Positions 18,973 to 30,178 of a DNA stretch of 64,000 bases are shown here, piece after piece. Made by a program: the position numbers and the translations under genes. The stretch is taken from positions 496,001-560,000 of the forward strand of contig NW_026570237.1 in the NCBI RefSeq assembly GCF_019649055.1. Reading direction: 5' to 3'. A model generated the notes under the pieces. The model made no database searches and had not been told where the DNA came from. It saw only the letters and a list, made by a program, of their open reading frames with translations. Every line of letters begins with the position of its first letter. Within the stretch, counting starts at the first letter, position 1. The DNA comes from Paramacrobiotus metropolitanus. Taxonomy: Eukaryota; Tardigrada; Eutardigrada; Parachela; Macrobiotidae.

Positions 18973-19341
18973 TGTGAGGCGATGGCTCCCTTGCGTCCAC
19001 CTGCGTGACGCTACTGGCGCTACAGGAGTGCTTCGTTGCACTACTCCGTGGGGAATTGCCGTCTGTGACGCAGCGCTTCTCTGATTGGTCGGCTACTGCC
19101 GTTCATTGTGTTCACTGCTGCGCAGTGTATTAGAGTTGTCGAGAGCAGGTGGAATTTGGCTCTCTGAGTGTATTGAACGTCAGTGTGTTTTGGTTCTCGA
19201 TCGGAGACGCTAATAAATTGTATAACGTAGTCTGGATATCGTGCGTTGCGCATTTCGTCCCTTGTACGACACGTTCTACATTCTACGGAGTCCTGTCAGT
19301 CTGGGCTTCCGTCCTGGACTCTTTCACAGTCCACGGTTATA
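18973..19341 (+). repeat. 3' LTR, 369 bp
   Basis: It is identical to the 5' LTR except at 19166. The poly(A) signal AATAAA is at 19212-19217. The sequence before it (CCACCCAGAGGCA) is only weakly purine-rich, unusual for a plus-strand primer. The GTAA duplication follows at 19342-19345. Confidence 0.95.
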
Positions 19342-19453
19342 GTAAGATCCTGCGCCAAAATAATTCATGTGTGCTGACCTAGTATATAGTAACTAAGGCT
19401 GATGGCAGAGAAACCAGGACAAAGATCTGCTGAAGTCAGCTAGACAAAGAGTT

Positions 19454-19606
19454 CAACAAACGGCTAGTGGAAGTTTCAAAGAAACGGCCGTCACTGAGCG
19501 CGGATGCGGTCTAGTCAAGGATGGCACACTCGTCAGTATTGAACATGCACAGCTCACATCCGTGTTGACGTTTTCCGTTGGCTTGATCTCAAAATTCAGG
19601 TTTTAA
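19454..19606 (+). pseudogene. Fragment of an unidentified gene family (copy 1)
   Basis: A 50-codon frame includes the pattern FKETAVTERGCGLVKDGTLV. A related frame near 49842-49952 has FGEN..TEMTESGCSFVGEDTL. In both places the similarity continues downstream in another phase (WLDLK versus WLRLKSEP), so both are decayed copies of one family. The function is unknown. Confidence 0.4.
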
Positions 19607-22600
19607 ATTGCCGGTAACGCTGATCGAATTTCTGCCAATAATTCTGTGAGTCCTAAAATGCATATCAGTGATAATTTTTTTCTTTTTCACTCAGATCCCG
19701 TCGTTTTCTTATGGGGGGAAGTCTGTAGTAGTTCTTTGCTAGTCTTTTATTAGAGTTGCGGTCCATTTGCAACATGTGGAACCACAACAAGGTTCTCGGC
19801 AGCTACTATTCTGCTATTCCATACTTGAAACTGGCTGCACAGTAATATTATCTGGTTTATGCATTTCGGATTTGCCACTGGGAGTGCGAAGGTAAGTTTG
19901 GTAATTCGGTCTCGAACGGTCGGTCTATTTTATCAGGTCGGTCACACCACTATAATAAATTTTTGCTCATACCGCTACCATAAATGTATCCCAGCAGTTA
20001 CAATGTAGGACTAAATTGTCAAATAACCCCATACCCAGCATTCTGTACGGACGCAGTGAAATGCACTTGTACGAACCGGTTATTTTGAATTCAGTCGTAC
20101 CGTTCACTGCGCTGCACGCATGCTGAATGGGTATAATTATGTTGGGCTTGCGACCATTTCGTCCTAAACTGTAATATAAAATTCAAATTTTGGCGTTGCG
20201 GTAGCCAAATAGAACCTGACCGAGTTGGCACTTGACTCCGGCTTGTCATTGTTTTCGTAGCCTCTGATAAGATTGCAGTGTCTACATTTTTAGATGGCAC
20301 TAACGGGCAGAAATCCTTGAAATCATTCCCACTAATTGTCGGTTTTTTTGATTTTGGTAAAGCTGGCGCTTAGTCCGGCAGGTCAATGGGTTTCCTCCTT
20401 CGGCTATGTTTATCGCTTGACATCATGAGTTAACAAAAATTGTAATCGGTTGTGAATTATTGAAAAATTCAAAAAAGTCCCTAATGGTGGGTGAGTGTCG
20501 GGGTAATGATTACGAATGGCATTCAATATGATGCTGTGATGTTCCGCCAGTGAGGCTGGTGGCACATTTCAGCTCCTATAAAAAAACAGTTGGCTTCCAA
20601 ATCTGCAGAAACAGTGTTACGGATGAACGGGGAGATCACTCGCCTTTGACGCGGCTTGATCCTAGTCGCCTCTTGGAATGCAAATGAATTTCAGGGCCTT
20701 CCGCTGCATTATAGCGCTGTTTTGGAAGACATTGCAGCTGATCTTCACTTGGGAAACAGGTTGCAGATATCTTTAAAATTTTTGGAAATACAAACGGTTC
20801 ATCCTGTCTACAAGTGTCATCAAGGAATCAGTAAGCTTGTTACCGGCAGCATCACGGGACGAAACATACGAAACGAATACTCTGCCTCGTAGCCCCGAAG
20901 GAAGATAATGATAGACCAAATCTTTCTGGTTACTGTTCTGGGGAACTTGACTGTGCTAGAAATTAGCTTGAACTCGCCGTAGTTACTGGCTCGAACTCGT
21001 TCTTCTCCTGTGTTCTTACGAAAGTTTTGTATACCGGCAGAGTGCATACATCCCTTTGTAGGAGATGCCTTTGTTGAGAACCTGAGATGTTTGAACAAGT
21101 GTCTTTTACTCGCTTTTCAGGTACTTTAAAAATAATCGAACACCATTAGTGCTCGCGCTAGGATTATGCCATTGTGTGCCTGGTGCTGATAAAGATACTA
21201 GGTGGATTTCGTTTTACTAACATCACTGTAGTTAGTTCCTGTATACCCAAGGAGCTTCAGAAGCAGCAGTATGTTTATTTCTTAAAACCACAAGATGAAG
21301 CACGGTAATCATTTACAGTTTGATATCAGTAGTTATATAAAGTGTTAAAAGGAAAAAATGCTCGCGCAAGACTGACAGGGGTCGGCTGTCCGGATTGCAG
21401 TGCGTCAGTTTTCCACCTCTGAACAATGTGCGAAATCAGTTTGGACACCGAAAAGCTAAAAAGGTCGGCGAGAGTGAAAAAACTGGTAGACCGCCGGGAG
21501 GGCGCTTGATCTGGACCGCATGTCGAAACCCAATCCAAGTAATCCTAATCTGATCGGCCTCAGTAGAAACACTGGTTTTGATATTCTAAACAGCAAGACA
21601 TTACTGGATTCAGCTCGAAATCGAAAAGGGGAAGCTGTCGGTAACATAATGTCTGATATTCAAATTGGGCGGGCCAGAGAGCGCCGGAAATTTGGGATTA
21701 CTACGTAAACTCTCACGAAAATGGACGCTAATACACCCTTGTGTTTAAAACTAGAATCTGTCCAAGTTTCTTCGATGCCTACACAAACAGCAAACAAATC
21801 CGCGAAATATGTTTCGAATAATCCAAATGGAAAAAACGTTGAACGTCTGAAGTTCCAGGAACACGAGAAGAATTGATTGACATAGCAGACAGCTCTGCGT
21901 AACTGGGTTCTACAGTTTTAACTGCAGCAGGAGCATGCAGCTGATTTAAACTGGCTTGTTGACAACTCCACACGTAGTCTATTTAGAGAACCAAAGGTTA
22001 TATTAAACAGTGCGACTGTCCCAAGTGTCCCGTCGTTATCACATTCCAACCCCCCTCGCTACGGCCCTGTACATTACCCATCTTATTCCGAAAACCTATT
22101 GAATTTGGTTCTAAAGGCCGACCACACAGCTCTGGCTTTGTTTTGAAAACTGCCGGAAGCTGCGACTTCAGTTATATCACACTGCCTGCAGCTAGCCCAA
22201 ACAATCTAGTTTTGAATGACGGGTTTCTTACGCGTGCAGGAATGACCAAAGGCGGAAATTGATGGCATTTATTTTTGAAGGTTCCTGTTAGCTTGGCTAA
22301 CTAGTCACGTTTAATTTCGCCTAAGGTGGAACTAAATTTATAACTTGAACGATCTAAAGATAAGTTTGCCTTGCTTTGCCCTCGAGCGCCGGTTGCTTTA
22401 AGACTTGTGATTAAGATTGGAACAACAATGTGTTGCTTATTAAGAAGAAGACTAGTGAAGTCCACCCTTGTATAGACGGCGCAAGTTGGCGTGACCAAAA
22501 AAGTTTGCTTTTCCCATACTGAATGCTCATAGTTACTAAATGTTTTTTCAAGTAAGATCTTCACTTTCCCAGATTTTGCAAGTGGATAGTTGCAAATAGA

Positions 22601-22856
22601 ACTGCGGTACTCGTCGAGAGACAGAACTGCCGCTATCAGCGGCTGGGCTTTTGTCTATCCCGTGCTTCCTATACCTTTGCCGAATTCAGATCGACATTCT
22701 GCGAGAACATAGGAACTGAAATTATTTAAAGAAATGCCCGCGGGTGCTCCGCGGTGGACTGCAGCAACGGTAACGGTCGGCGGATATCAACACATTCCTT
22801 TCGTCGGATGCCGCATATGAAACAGCGTTACATTTACCCGCAGCAGTGTTGAAGGC
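19607..22856. other. Intergenic, no convincing gene
   Basis: The stretch is AT-rich. A plus-strand peptide frame at 21520-21708 (62 codons, starting MSKPNPSNPNLIG) has plausible composition but no recognised domain or promoter. Other frames look accidental. No repeats or RNA genes were seen. Confidence 0.4.
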
Positions 22857-23231
22857 TCAAGATAATGCTGATCGGTGATGCTCAACAATAGCGGTAACTG
22901 TCGCATCATTAGCTGGCAGACTGTCCGGTTCTATGTCCGAGTGAGTGTGTGGTCCGTCAATCTGATCCCCTGTATCACCGCAACCACCGTGGAAAGATAA
23001 AATGCTTCTATCCCAGCGACTTAACAGCCAACTGCTCAGTTGCTCTTCAGCGTCTAGGACCCTTTTTATGAATTTTCTGCTGACTAAAGTATTGAGATAC
23101 TCACATATCCTATTATATCTTGCATGATGAACGTTGATATCCCCGAAAGGCAAAAGATCGCGCACTCCCACATTACAGGTAAAGCAGTAAAGTTGGCCAG
23201 CACCGCAACAGTAAAACCGTGCCTCGGCCAT
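22857..23231 (-). pseudogene. BIR-domain (IAP-like) gene fragment
   Basis: The frame from 23231 down begins in the middle of a baculoviral IAP repeat. Cys16, Cys19, His36 and Cys43 fit CX2CX16HX6C exactly, with CFTC, RDLLPFGD and CEYL blocks in the usual places. The upstream part of a BIR (R..F..WP) is not in this frame. A TWP triplet lies just upstream in another phase (around 23247), suggesting a frameshift or an intron. About 80 residues follow the domain without a RING finger. BIR proteins bind caspases or other partners and are common in insects and in large DNA viruses. Neighbouring minus-strand relics point to a viral rather than host origin (inference). Confidence 0.65.
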
Positions 23232-23553
23232 CTGATAGATATCCTGGCCAGGTAAGAGGTTCAGATTACAAAAAGGGTCTCGATTTGCTTATTCACATCG
23301 ACCACTGGGTGACAAAACGATCACTTCGTCCTGGTGGTCAAGACAAGCGTGTGTAAAAGTTGGTTCCAAATCTATGGGTTCAACCCTTCGTGACAAACGT
23401 TAGATATAATTTGGCGTAGCGATGGTGATTAAAACTAGACGATCGTCCTGAAGATCGTCCAGTCAGTGAAAGATTCAAATGCCATTCTTTTGGAAGATGT
23501 TGAGTTCTCGCTATCCGTTCTGGAAATTCTTTTCCTGTATTTTGCAATTTCGC

Positions 23554-24253
23554 ATACGAGGAGGGGGTAAATACACGGGATAGACAGAAAAAACGGCAAT
23601 AATAAGGGATAACCATTCACGTGTTGTGCAAAACGGCCAGCCACCAATAGAAGGCAGTTCAGTGACACAGTGCAGAACAGCCGTTGAGACTCCAGTCTCG
23701 AGCTGTTTCTCCGTAGACTTCTATGTTAAACTCAACCACCTTCATCTTGCACATTTCAGAACCAATCCGCACAATCGATAGCTCAAAAGAACAAGAAAAA
23801 ATTTACAAGATTTTTGATACCAAATAACTCGCCACTTATTAAAACTGAGGCAAGATTGAGCCATTTGAGTTTCTCGTAGACTAAGCATAGGAAATTGGAT
23901 GGTTTGCTTTCACGGAGCTCCTATGCTTTGTCTATGGGAAACTTAAGTGGCTCTTACTTGTCTTGTTTCTCATAGATCACGGCTTGCGTGGTATCGAAAA
24001 TCTTGTTAATTATTTCTTGTTCTTTTAAGATACAGATTGCACGGTTTGATTCTGAAATGTCCAAGACGCAGGTGTTTGAGTATAACATAGGAGTCTACGG
24101 AGAAGGCAGCTCGGGTCTCAAAGCCTGAATTTTGTGTAGTGTCGCTGGACTGCCTTCCCATGGTGGCTGGCCATGCTGCACAACACGTGAATGGTTATCC
24201 CTTATTATTGCCGTTTTTTCTGTCTATCCCGTGTATTTACCCCCTCCTCGTAT
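23554..24253. repeat. 700-bp fold-back inverted repeat
   Basis: The two halves of this segment are reverse complements around 23903. The outermost 77 bp (23554-23630 and 24177-24253) are identical; the inner roughly 270 bp per arm are about 80% alike with small indels. No obvious target duplication flanks it. Each arm can encode a hydrophobic peptide containing NGYPLLLPFF in outward orientation, which may be coincidence. It could be a fold-back transposon, a hairpin-RNA locus or the product of an inverted duplication. Confidence 0.85.
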
Positions 24254-25030
24254 AAATTTTGTGGTTTCGAACTCGAATATTGCCATACGGGTCAATTAAA
24301 CCTTCGTGGTTAGCAACATCTGGTTCAGCATTAATTGTTTGGCGAGACAATTTTCCGTGTTGGTTAATCTTGGGCTACCGCTATTTTAGCCTCACTTGCC
24401 CGCTTCAGTGAACCGTCCCATGGGCACAGATATTTCGCACAGCCTCCGCAAAGCTGCCACACTCCTGGATGCACGACCAGCCATGCTCCATCACCTACTC
24501 GAAATACGGGCGGTAGCTTGCGCGCGGGAGAATGGCGGCAACTGCGCTGCGGGAGAGATAGCGTGATTGGCAGGCATGGCGGAGCGCGGGACAGAGGACG
24601 GGATGCCGGGACGGCTGTGTCTGGACGTCCAAAGTCTGCAGTATTGAGATTCCTAAAAAGTTGAAGCTGCCAGAGAGCAAGCAAAAGGTCAAATGATTGT
24701 GATGAACTATTTTGCCGTGGCTAGGATTGCTGTTTCAACTGTTAGCCATACCAATGTCTTTTTTGCATTTCCGCGCAATTCCTCTGATGTGGCTAAAATC
24801 TTAATGCCTGAAAAGCCATCGGCAAAAGCGTTTCTCGAAATTCGTTTTTTTTTGCATAACTGCGCAATTTTTCCGCCACTCCTGTAATGTGCAATAAATC
24901 TGAGCGCCTGAATACAGTAATCAGCGTTTCTAACAAAATCTGTAATAACGTTGATCGTTAAACGGTAATTGTTTTAGCAAACGGCGTTAACCGTTAGCGT
25001 GGGAACATATCGAGAAACAAGACATCCGTT
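24254..25030. other. Intergenic with a ~120-bp imperfect tandem duplication
   Basis: Bases about 24757-24935 contain two diverged copies of a unit with GCATTTCCGCGCAATT-like and GCCTGAA...CGTTTCT parts. A minus-strand frame at 24364-24684 is not recognised. No supported gene. Confidence 0.4.
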
Positions 25031-25353
25031 TCGCCAATGTGAGCATCTGCTTTTTGCGGCTTACAGGACTACCTGTTACTCAGTCAAGTTAATTATGCTG
25101 GCGATGATGAAACCACCATCATCGGCTTACCACTCAAAACGAGCGCAGAACCTCTGGCTACAAGACCCAACCAATCTATTCGTTCCGTTATGGATCTTTT
25201 CGGCCAGCTCGCGGCTGTTGCTGCGGAAGGAGAAAGCCAGTCGATATAAAGCGGAATCGAGGCAACAGACTCGAAATCGATCGTCCTGGAAGTTAACCTC
25301 CCGACCTTTTCCTATGATTGGAGAAATACAATCTTCACAGCCATTGGCTGTGC
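25031..25353 (+). pseudogene. Decayed unidentified coding segment
   Basis: One plus-strand phase reads as ordinary protein from about 25031 to 25353 (for example DDETTIIGLPLKTSAEP, later VLEVNLPTFSYDWRN). A single TAA near 25248 interrupts it. A donor-like GGTAAGAATAA follows at the end. No family is recognised. It faces the minus-strand genes downstream. Confidence 0.35.
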
Positions 25354-25820
25354 GGTAAGAATAATATTAATAATCATCACATGCCGCTGTGTTGGGGTTC
25401 GTATATGCATTGCGGCAATGGTCTCGCTAAGACGACTGCCTCAGTACGTGCAGACACCGGTTGACGACCCGGAAGTTGCCACAGGCATATATACGGGCAA
25501 GATACGTCGATCGGCATCGCAGCCGAATGTCTGATTTTCTCCTAACCAACCGTATACTCAGCCCCTTGCCAATTAGAACTCGGAAATCCCGACGATGCCT
25601 AACGATATGACCCGCCGCCAGGCATCCTAAACAGCTATATTACTCTCATTACTTCATAACTCATTTTGCTGTAGATCTGCCTGTACGAAAATGTGCGCCA
25701 AAGAAAGTTACTGGCCTTCATTACAGCTTATCACCCGACATTGAACTTCTTGTTAAAGCCGCAGCAATATTGGCGCCGTACCAGCGCGATCCGTTCCAAC
25801 AGATCTCGAACTGGCGCTGC

Positions 25821-26183
25821 TTAATCTTTTAATCGCTCACCTTGATAAATTGCGCACCAGCAAGCTTCGATTTGATGAAAGCAAATATTCCATATATGAC
25901 CAGCTCTATGCATCGACCCTGAAACTGTCACCCTGTGTGCTTGAGATCCGGACACGGGCATCAGTTCCCTCATGTAATCGATATTAATCAGCAGTTCGCG
26001 CTTGATTCGGGCATCCGTGCTTGAGCGCAGACTTCCAGAAGTTCAGCTGGTGTTTTTCGGCTCTAATTCCTTCAGCCGCTCCAGCATAGCGTCGATAATC
26101 AGCTCAACGCCCTCTCTGATATAGCCGACGCTGGCGATAGCCGTCTTGTGCTCATTATTAACACCACTGTCGTTGTCCTTCAT
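25821..26183 (-). pseudogene. 120-codon unidentified gene with one internal TGA
   Basis: An ATG at 26183 opens a frame that reads as a soluble helical protein (for example LIIDAMLERLKELEP, later RELLINIDYMREL) to a TAA at 25821-25823. It is interrupted only by a TGA at 26045-26043. There are no frameshifts. It lies about 100 bp downstream of the minus-strand relic at 26290-26940 and was probably co-oriented with it in one gene cluster. The function is unknown. The lone TGA may be a nonsense mutation or readthrough. Confidence 0.45.
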
Positions 26184-26289
26184 CAAATCGCCTATCTGCA
26201 CGTCTGCAAACCAATGTAATCATTTTAAAATGCCACGAGTAGAAGTTACTGAATTTGCCGATGTCATACGCCGACATAATTTCGCTAAG

Positions 26290-26940
26290 TTATTGTCTTT
26301 GCATTCCGAAGATACTGTACTTACTCAGTAAGCGTGCCAGAGAATCGGCCAGACGGCAGCCTCGGATTCTACGAAGCCACAAATCGATGCATGCATGAAT
26401 GTAGAGGTTTCCGCACACCATCAGCACTTGCTCTTTCTCCACCAATCGCTGTAGAGCTCGGGGGAAAATCTCCTCGAAGTCTTCCAGATCCAAGGTGAAA
26501 GTGCCGTGAATCCACTGCAGTATTTCTTGGGAGTGCATTTCTTGGCGACTGAGTGCATAGCGTACGTGTTGATATGTAATCTACCGTACGTGTTGATAAA
26601 TTTCTCCTTGCGGTTGTCGAAAACGTCCTCTGCAACCTCCAAAGCAAAGCGCCCGTCCCGTATCATTTTTTTTAACAAAATCCCGCTGCGAATGCTGTCC
26701 TCTAGGAAGACCTGCAGTCGCTGCGGGAATTTGGTGCGGACCTCCTCCAGGTATTTTTGGATTGACTAGAATCCGGTGGTCCACGTAGAATCCGGTGATG
26801 TCCGCTTCCAAGATACACGGGCGAGCTGCGATGTGCATGGCCGCTCGCCGACGACTTACTATGGTTTCGCCATCTGTCAACGCAGCAGCCAGGGCATACC
26901 GAGCAGACTCTTGTGTCCGTTGCTTCCAGTAAACGCATGG
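26290..26940 (-). pseudogene. Family-W gene, decayed copy
   Basis: Minus-strand coding is spread over three phases with at least three frame breaks. Blocks DITGFYVDHRIL, then SGILLKKMIRDGRFALEV, then ALQRLVEKEQVLMVCGNLYI align with the better gene at 60223-60879 (DSGFYVDVDYL, SGFLRKRV, CFLEV, LLEIGCLTSIGGDKFV). A short local duplication of ATCAACACGTACG near 26570-26600 accompanies one frame break. Alternating helices ending in a Gly-Gly turn could be winged-helix-like, but this is only an impression. The family is unrecognised. Confidence 0.5.
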
Positions 26941-26983
26941 GCCACTGGATCCAATTCGTCTGATGGCTCTTTTGACATGATCA

Positions 26984-28436
26984 AATCAGTAAGAAAAATG
27001 CAAATAAAAACAAAAGAAAAGCAGATCCACCACCAAAAGAGGAATAGAAATAGCGTTGGGCTCTTCTGTGTTATGGATGTGAAAGTTGAAAATTTTTAGT
27101 TTCGCTGTGCGGCTATCTGTCGCCTGTCAGCCGCCTGTGTGCAGCAGTCTATACGGAAACTTCTTTGGAACCGGTGGGCGGTGGCGGACTCAAGATCAGA
27201 ATGAAGAAGCTGGTGGTCCTGCAGTAGCGGGAATAAAGCTTAAAATAGAAAAATGTTCTTTGGGCTATTTTAATTTAAGCTTTTTGGTTAATGAAATTTC
27301 CGGAGACGGTAGTAAACTAAATGCGGATAGAGTGAGAACTATTAGGAATTGCAGATTCCCAACAAAGTTTGGAAACTAAAAACCTTGTAAAGCTTTTTAG
27401 GTTTAACTATTTACTACCGGAGATTCATACAAGATTATTCTACTATTGTTGATTCGTTAATGCGACTTCTCAGGTGGAGGAGATGCAACGTTATAGAACC
27501 GTTTTTTCAGAGAACGATTGACTCGTCTGCATTGCCCGACATCATTTTCAGCCTGCTCGTTGCGCGGAACTTGAAGCTTTTACAATAGGTTACTACCACA
27601 GAATCTGTTGTTGATCAGCATTCTACGGTGAGTTCACCTGAGATTAAACTCGCAAGCCCACCAGAGGGAAGTACCAATGAAGCCAGCATCCCGCTAAAGC
27701 ATTGGGTAATATCAGAAATGAACACTGGACTGCTCCCGTTTCTGCGTCATGACGTTGGTGTCACTTACCATAGGGGTAACCAAAATAATCGATCGCCCGA
27801 AAGGTTATCCGTGTGAATCCCGGCAAATGGTGTCCATGCACGTACAAAGCAGCAGATAGCATACGGTATGGCTCCCGACGCCTACATTCCGTTACCCTAG
27901 GCTCTACAAACGTTTTTCGGATCTGCTTAATTCGCGAGGAAGCTCTGTATTTTTTTGGAAAGGGTTACTACAAACTTGAACTGATTAATGACTTTCATAC
28001 TGTCAAAAAAAGTGATAAAAGTATTGATAACCCTAGCAGCGTCTGGGTGTTGCAAATGCAGAGCCTCGTAAATGGCACGAGCTATCAGTAGTTATTGGGA
28101 CTATTGGGCGAAGCTGAAGAGCAGCGAAGCTGAAGAGCAGGTCCGTACAGGCTGGGGGTGCGCATTTTTGTGGGGAGCCAAAAGCACATCTCGGCGCTGT
28201 GTACGTGAGTGTAACGCAGGGTATGCGGCTGAGTGTGACGCAGAATGTGACACGCCGCAGCGCATTTGATCGTAACGAGGAAATGCGAGATTCATGACTA
28301 CGTTGTACGGTTACGTGTCAAGATACGAAAAGCGCCGCACGACGTCATTTTTTTTAATCAGCAAGAATTCCCAGCTCAGCAAAATAACATGCGATTCTAT
28401 GCTTACATAAAGTAATACAAGTAACGATAAGTCATC
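26984..28436. other. Intergenic, no convincing gene
   Basis: Several plus-strand frames of 60-100 codons (27086-27379, 27628-27816, 27813-28091) have no recognisable motifs. A near-duplicate GCGAAGCTGAAGAGCAG lies at 28110-28140. Nothing else is supported. Confidence 0.35.
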
Positions 28437-28811
28437 TTAGTAATAGAACAGAACACGCTTTTTGAATTTATCCAAAGCAATATAAACGAAACTGTCACCC
28501 TTTGTTTTCAAGGCAAATTGACAATACGGTGCAATACTAGCTTGCTCTTCCCATACGTCATCATCTGGGTGCCAGGCCTCTACGACCTGGCCGCATGCGA
28601 AGCATTCCACCCGGTCGTTAGGCCCAAGAAAGAAGAATCCCGCCACCGCCATGTCCTGCTCGCGCTGAAAGAGGTTCTTGGGCCATGCAGTGAAGGTTGC
28701 CAGCCGGACATCGTAATCGGCCATGCTGGGTTTCTTGGGCTGGAGCGGATCAGCATTACGAAAGGTACTGTACGGTCCACAAACGTCTTCTCCGAAATGT
28801 TGATTTGTCAA
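28437..28811 (-). CDS. BIR-domain protein with substituted zinc ligand
   Basis: This 124-codon frame holds a full single BIR domain: R36, the TAWP motif at 41-44, AGFFFLGPNDRVECFAC, DDDVWEEQ and APYCQF. Zinc ligands would be Cys70, Cys73, residue 90 and Cys97 with exact BIR spacing, but residue 90 is Gln where the family has His. The C-terminus is short, with no RING. The size fits survivin-like or virus-type single-BIR proteins, which regulate cell division or apoptosis. Loss of the His ligand should weaken zinc binding, so it is either decaying or divergent. It lies at the downstream end of a minus-strand cluster with Cys-rich and TBP-like genes. Confidence 0.7.
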   Translation of the reverse strand: MTNQHFGEDVCGPYSTFRNADPLQPKKPSMADYDVRLATFTAWPKNLFQREQDMAVAGFFFLGPNDRVECFACGQVVEAWHPDDDVWEEQASIAPYCQFALKTKGDSFVYIALDKFKKRVLFYY

Positions 28812-29112
28812 CTTCTACTGCCGCAGACGCATTCTTGGAAGGAGAGTAAAAGCATACGTAGCCGCACCGTGGGCAGCGATGAGTGGGATCCACGATTCCT
28901 TGGCGACTGGCGCATGACGGCCGGTATCTTAAGGCTATTGCACCTCGGACCCGATCGCATTTGCCTCCACAGTCCATGCACACTGCAGCAGCTGACTTTG
29001 GTCCGTCCAATTTAGTTCCGGGTAATGTAATTGGTGGGTTGCTGCAACCCGTGGTCGATGTCGCCAGCGGACTTTCCACCGAGAAAGTTGACCTTTCCGC
29101 TGTAAAACACAA
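28756..29112 (-). pseudogene. Cys-rich (zinc-ribbon-like) coding segment
   Basis: The frame contains CMDCGGKC and, some 40 residues later, HRCPRCGYVCFYSP, which could form a zinc ribbon of the sort found in transcription factors. It overlaps the starts of the BIR gene below and the TBP-like gene above in different phases, so its true limits are unclear. I cannot assign a family. TFIIB- or TFIIS-like ribbons are possible but not shown. Confidence 0.35.
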
Positions 29113-29526
29113 CAGCTGTACATGTACCTAATCGCGCAAATAAACCAAGAAACCGCGTTGGCGAATGATTACTACGTGGTATTCTGTACGCTAAATCTAA
29201 TAAATCAAAATGACCAAAATCGTAAGTCGCTACCATATTGACAATATAAAGGTCGGTAACCGTTACACTATAACTAAGGCGCTATAAACTTTGCGCAAAA
29301 TGCTTAACTAAGTTCTCTACTTCGGTAACGTACGAGCTCCATTTACTGTTATTTTACCGTTACAATACAACTGACGTTGAGCTTTGAAAGGTTTGAAAGT
29401 TCGCCATAGCAAACCAGAAAACTTACGGGGGTCGTAGTGCACCATCGGAAATTTGTCTTCGATCAAATTAAGGTCCAACTGGCAGTTCAAATTCGCAGTG
29501 GCTACGATGTTGTTCACGGTAGACAT
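29012..29526 (-). pseudogene. TATA-binding-protein-like gene, decayed
   Basis: Two adjacent minus-strand frames carry the two pseudo-symmetric halves of a TBP core. The first (29526-29317) has NNIVATANLNCQLDLNLI, YDPRKFSGLLWR and a NGKITVNGAR strand, matching the TBP pattern IV.T.NL.C.LDL, Y.P..F and SGK...TGAK. The second (29236-29012) has NMVATYDFGHFDLLDL, then AVVFYSGKVNFLGGKSAGDI, the usual second-half pattern. About 80 bp between them lies out of frame. It is divergent from animal TBPs, and the N-terminal half lacks the helix region. TBP-like genes occur in some large DNA viruses, which fits the BIR genes nearby (inference). Confidence 0.6.
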
Positions 29527-30178
29527 ACTCCAAAAACAACGGCCTCATTCCGCGTTGTTTGGTTTAACGTGCACAAAGATTTAAAAGTCGGGCAGCCAAG
29601 GTCGTCCAGATTATTAACGGCAGGCACGTACTTTTCAAAAAGCCGACACTCCTCCAGCCCCTTGGAATAAAATGCACAGACCACAGGCCGCAGGCTTATA
29701 CGGTCAAAAATCTGTACGAAGGCGTCAGCCACTTGGTTCCACAAAAGGTCACCAACAGTATTCCACACCAAACCGTGGGAATGTCGGGCTTGGTGATGTG
29801 AAAGCTTACTGTGCAATGCTGCGAACGTTGCAAAGTAAAACAGGATTTTCCAGAGATTCCACGGGAACGAACAGAAAAAGCTAGTTTTTTGACGTACCTT
29901 TGTTTATTGATAATAAACCAGTCAGCATCTAGAACAACTTTAACCGCCATGGCTACAACATGGAAACTAATTTTCACCCTTTGCTAGTCAGTGGTTAGCT
30001 GGCCATAGAAAACGTTGATTGTGGCTTTCCTGCAGCACATTTTCATTTTGTGAGGCTGCAACCACACATCGTCACTACCGTGCTGCACCAAAGGCACGAA
30101 CCTATAAATGGGCCGCACATTTACTTTTTTGTGCTTTAAGAAGAGCTCATACTGATGATTGTGCTCTGTAAACCACAC
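29514..30178 (-). pseudogene. Unidentified gene, broken into three phases
   Basis: Three successive minus-strand frames read as one protein: 30178-29984, then 29977-29696 with VVLDADWFIINKQRYVKKLAF, then 29816-29514 with YSKGLEECRLFEKYVP and NLDDLGCPTFKSL. The last pattern (KG.E....L...NLDDLGCP..K) recalls an uncharacterised family often met in arthropod genomes; this is memory only and unverified. At least two frame breaks make this copy non-functional. It directly precedes the TBP-like relic on the same strand. Confidence 0.4.

Larger units (their letters stand above)
7309..19341 (+). mobile_element. 12.0-kb LTR element encoding Gag-PR-IN but no RT
   Basis: Identical-length LTRs (7309-7677 and 18973-19341), a tRNA-iMet primer site and GTAA target duplications define a complete insertion. 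Internal frames run in order: N-terminal Gag extension, coiled-coil Gag with CCHC knuckle, a Lys/Pro-rich spacer protein, aspartic protease, a repeat-rich linker and a full integrase, then two small accessory frames. I read the whole 12 kb for reverse transcriptase (YxDD, LPQG) and RNase H motifs and found none. The protease-integrase frame runs unbroken across the place where RT and RNase H normally lie. The integrase resembles Ty3 types. A single mismatch between LTRs implies recent movement, so RT was presumably supplied in trans. Confidence 0.92.
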
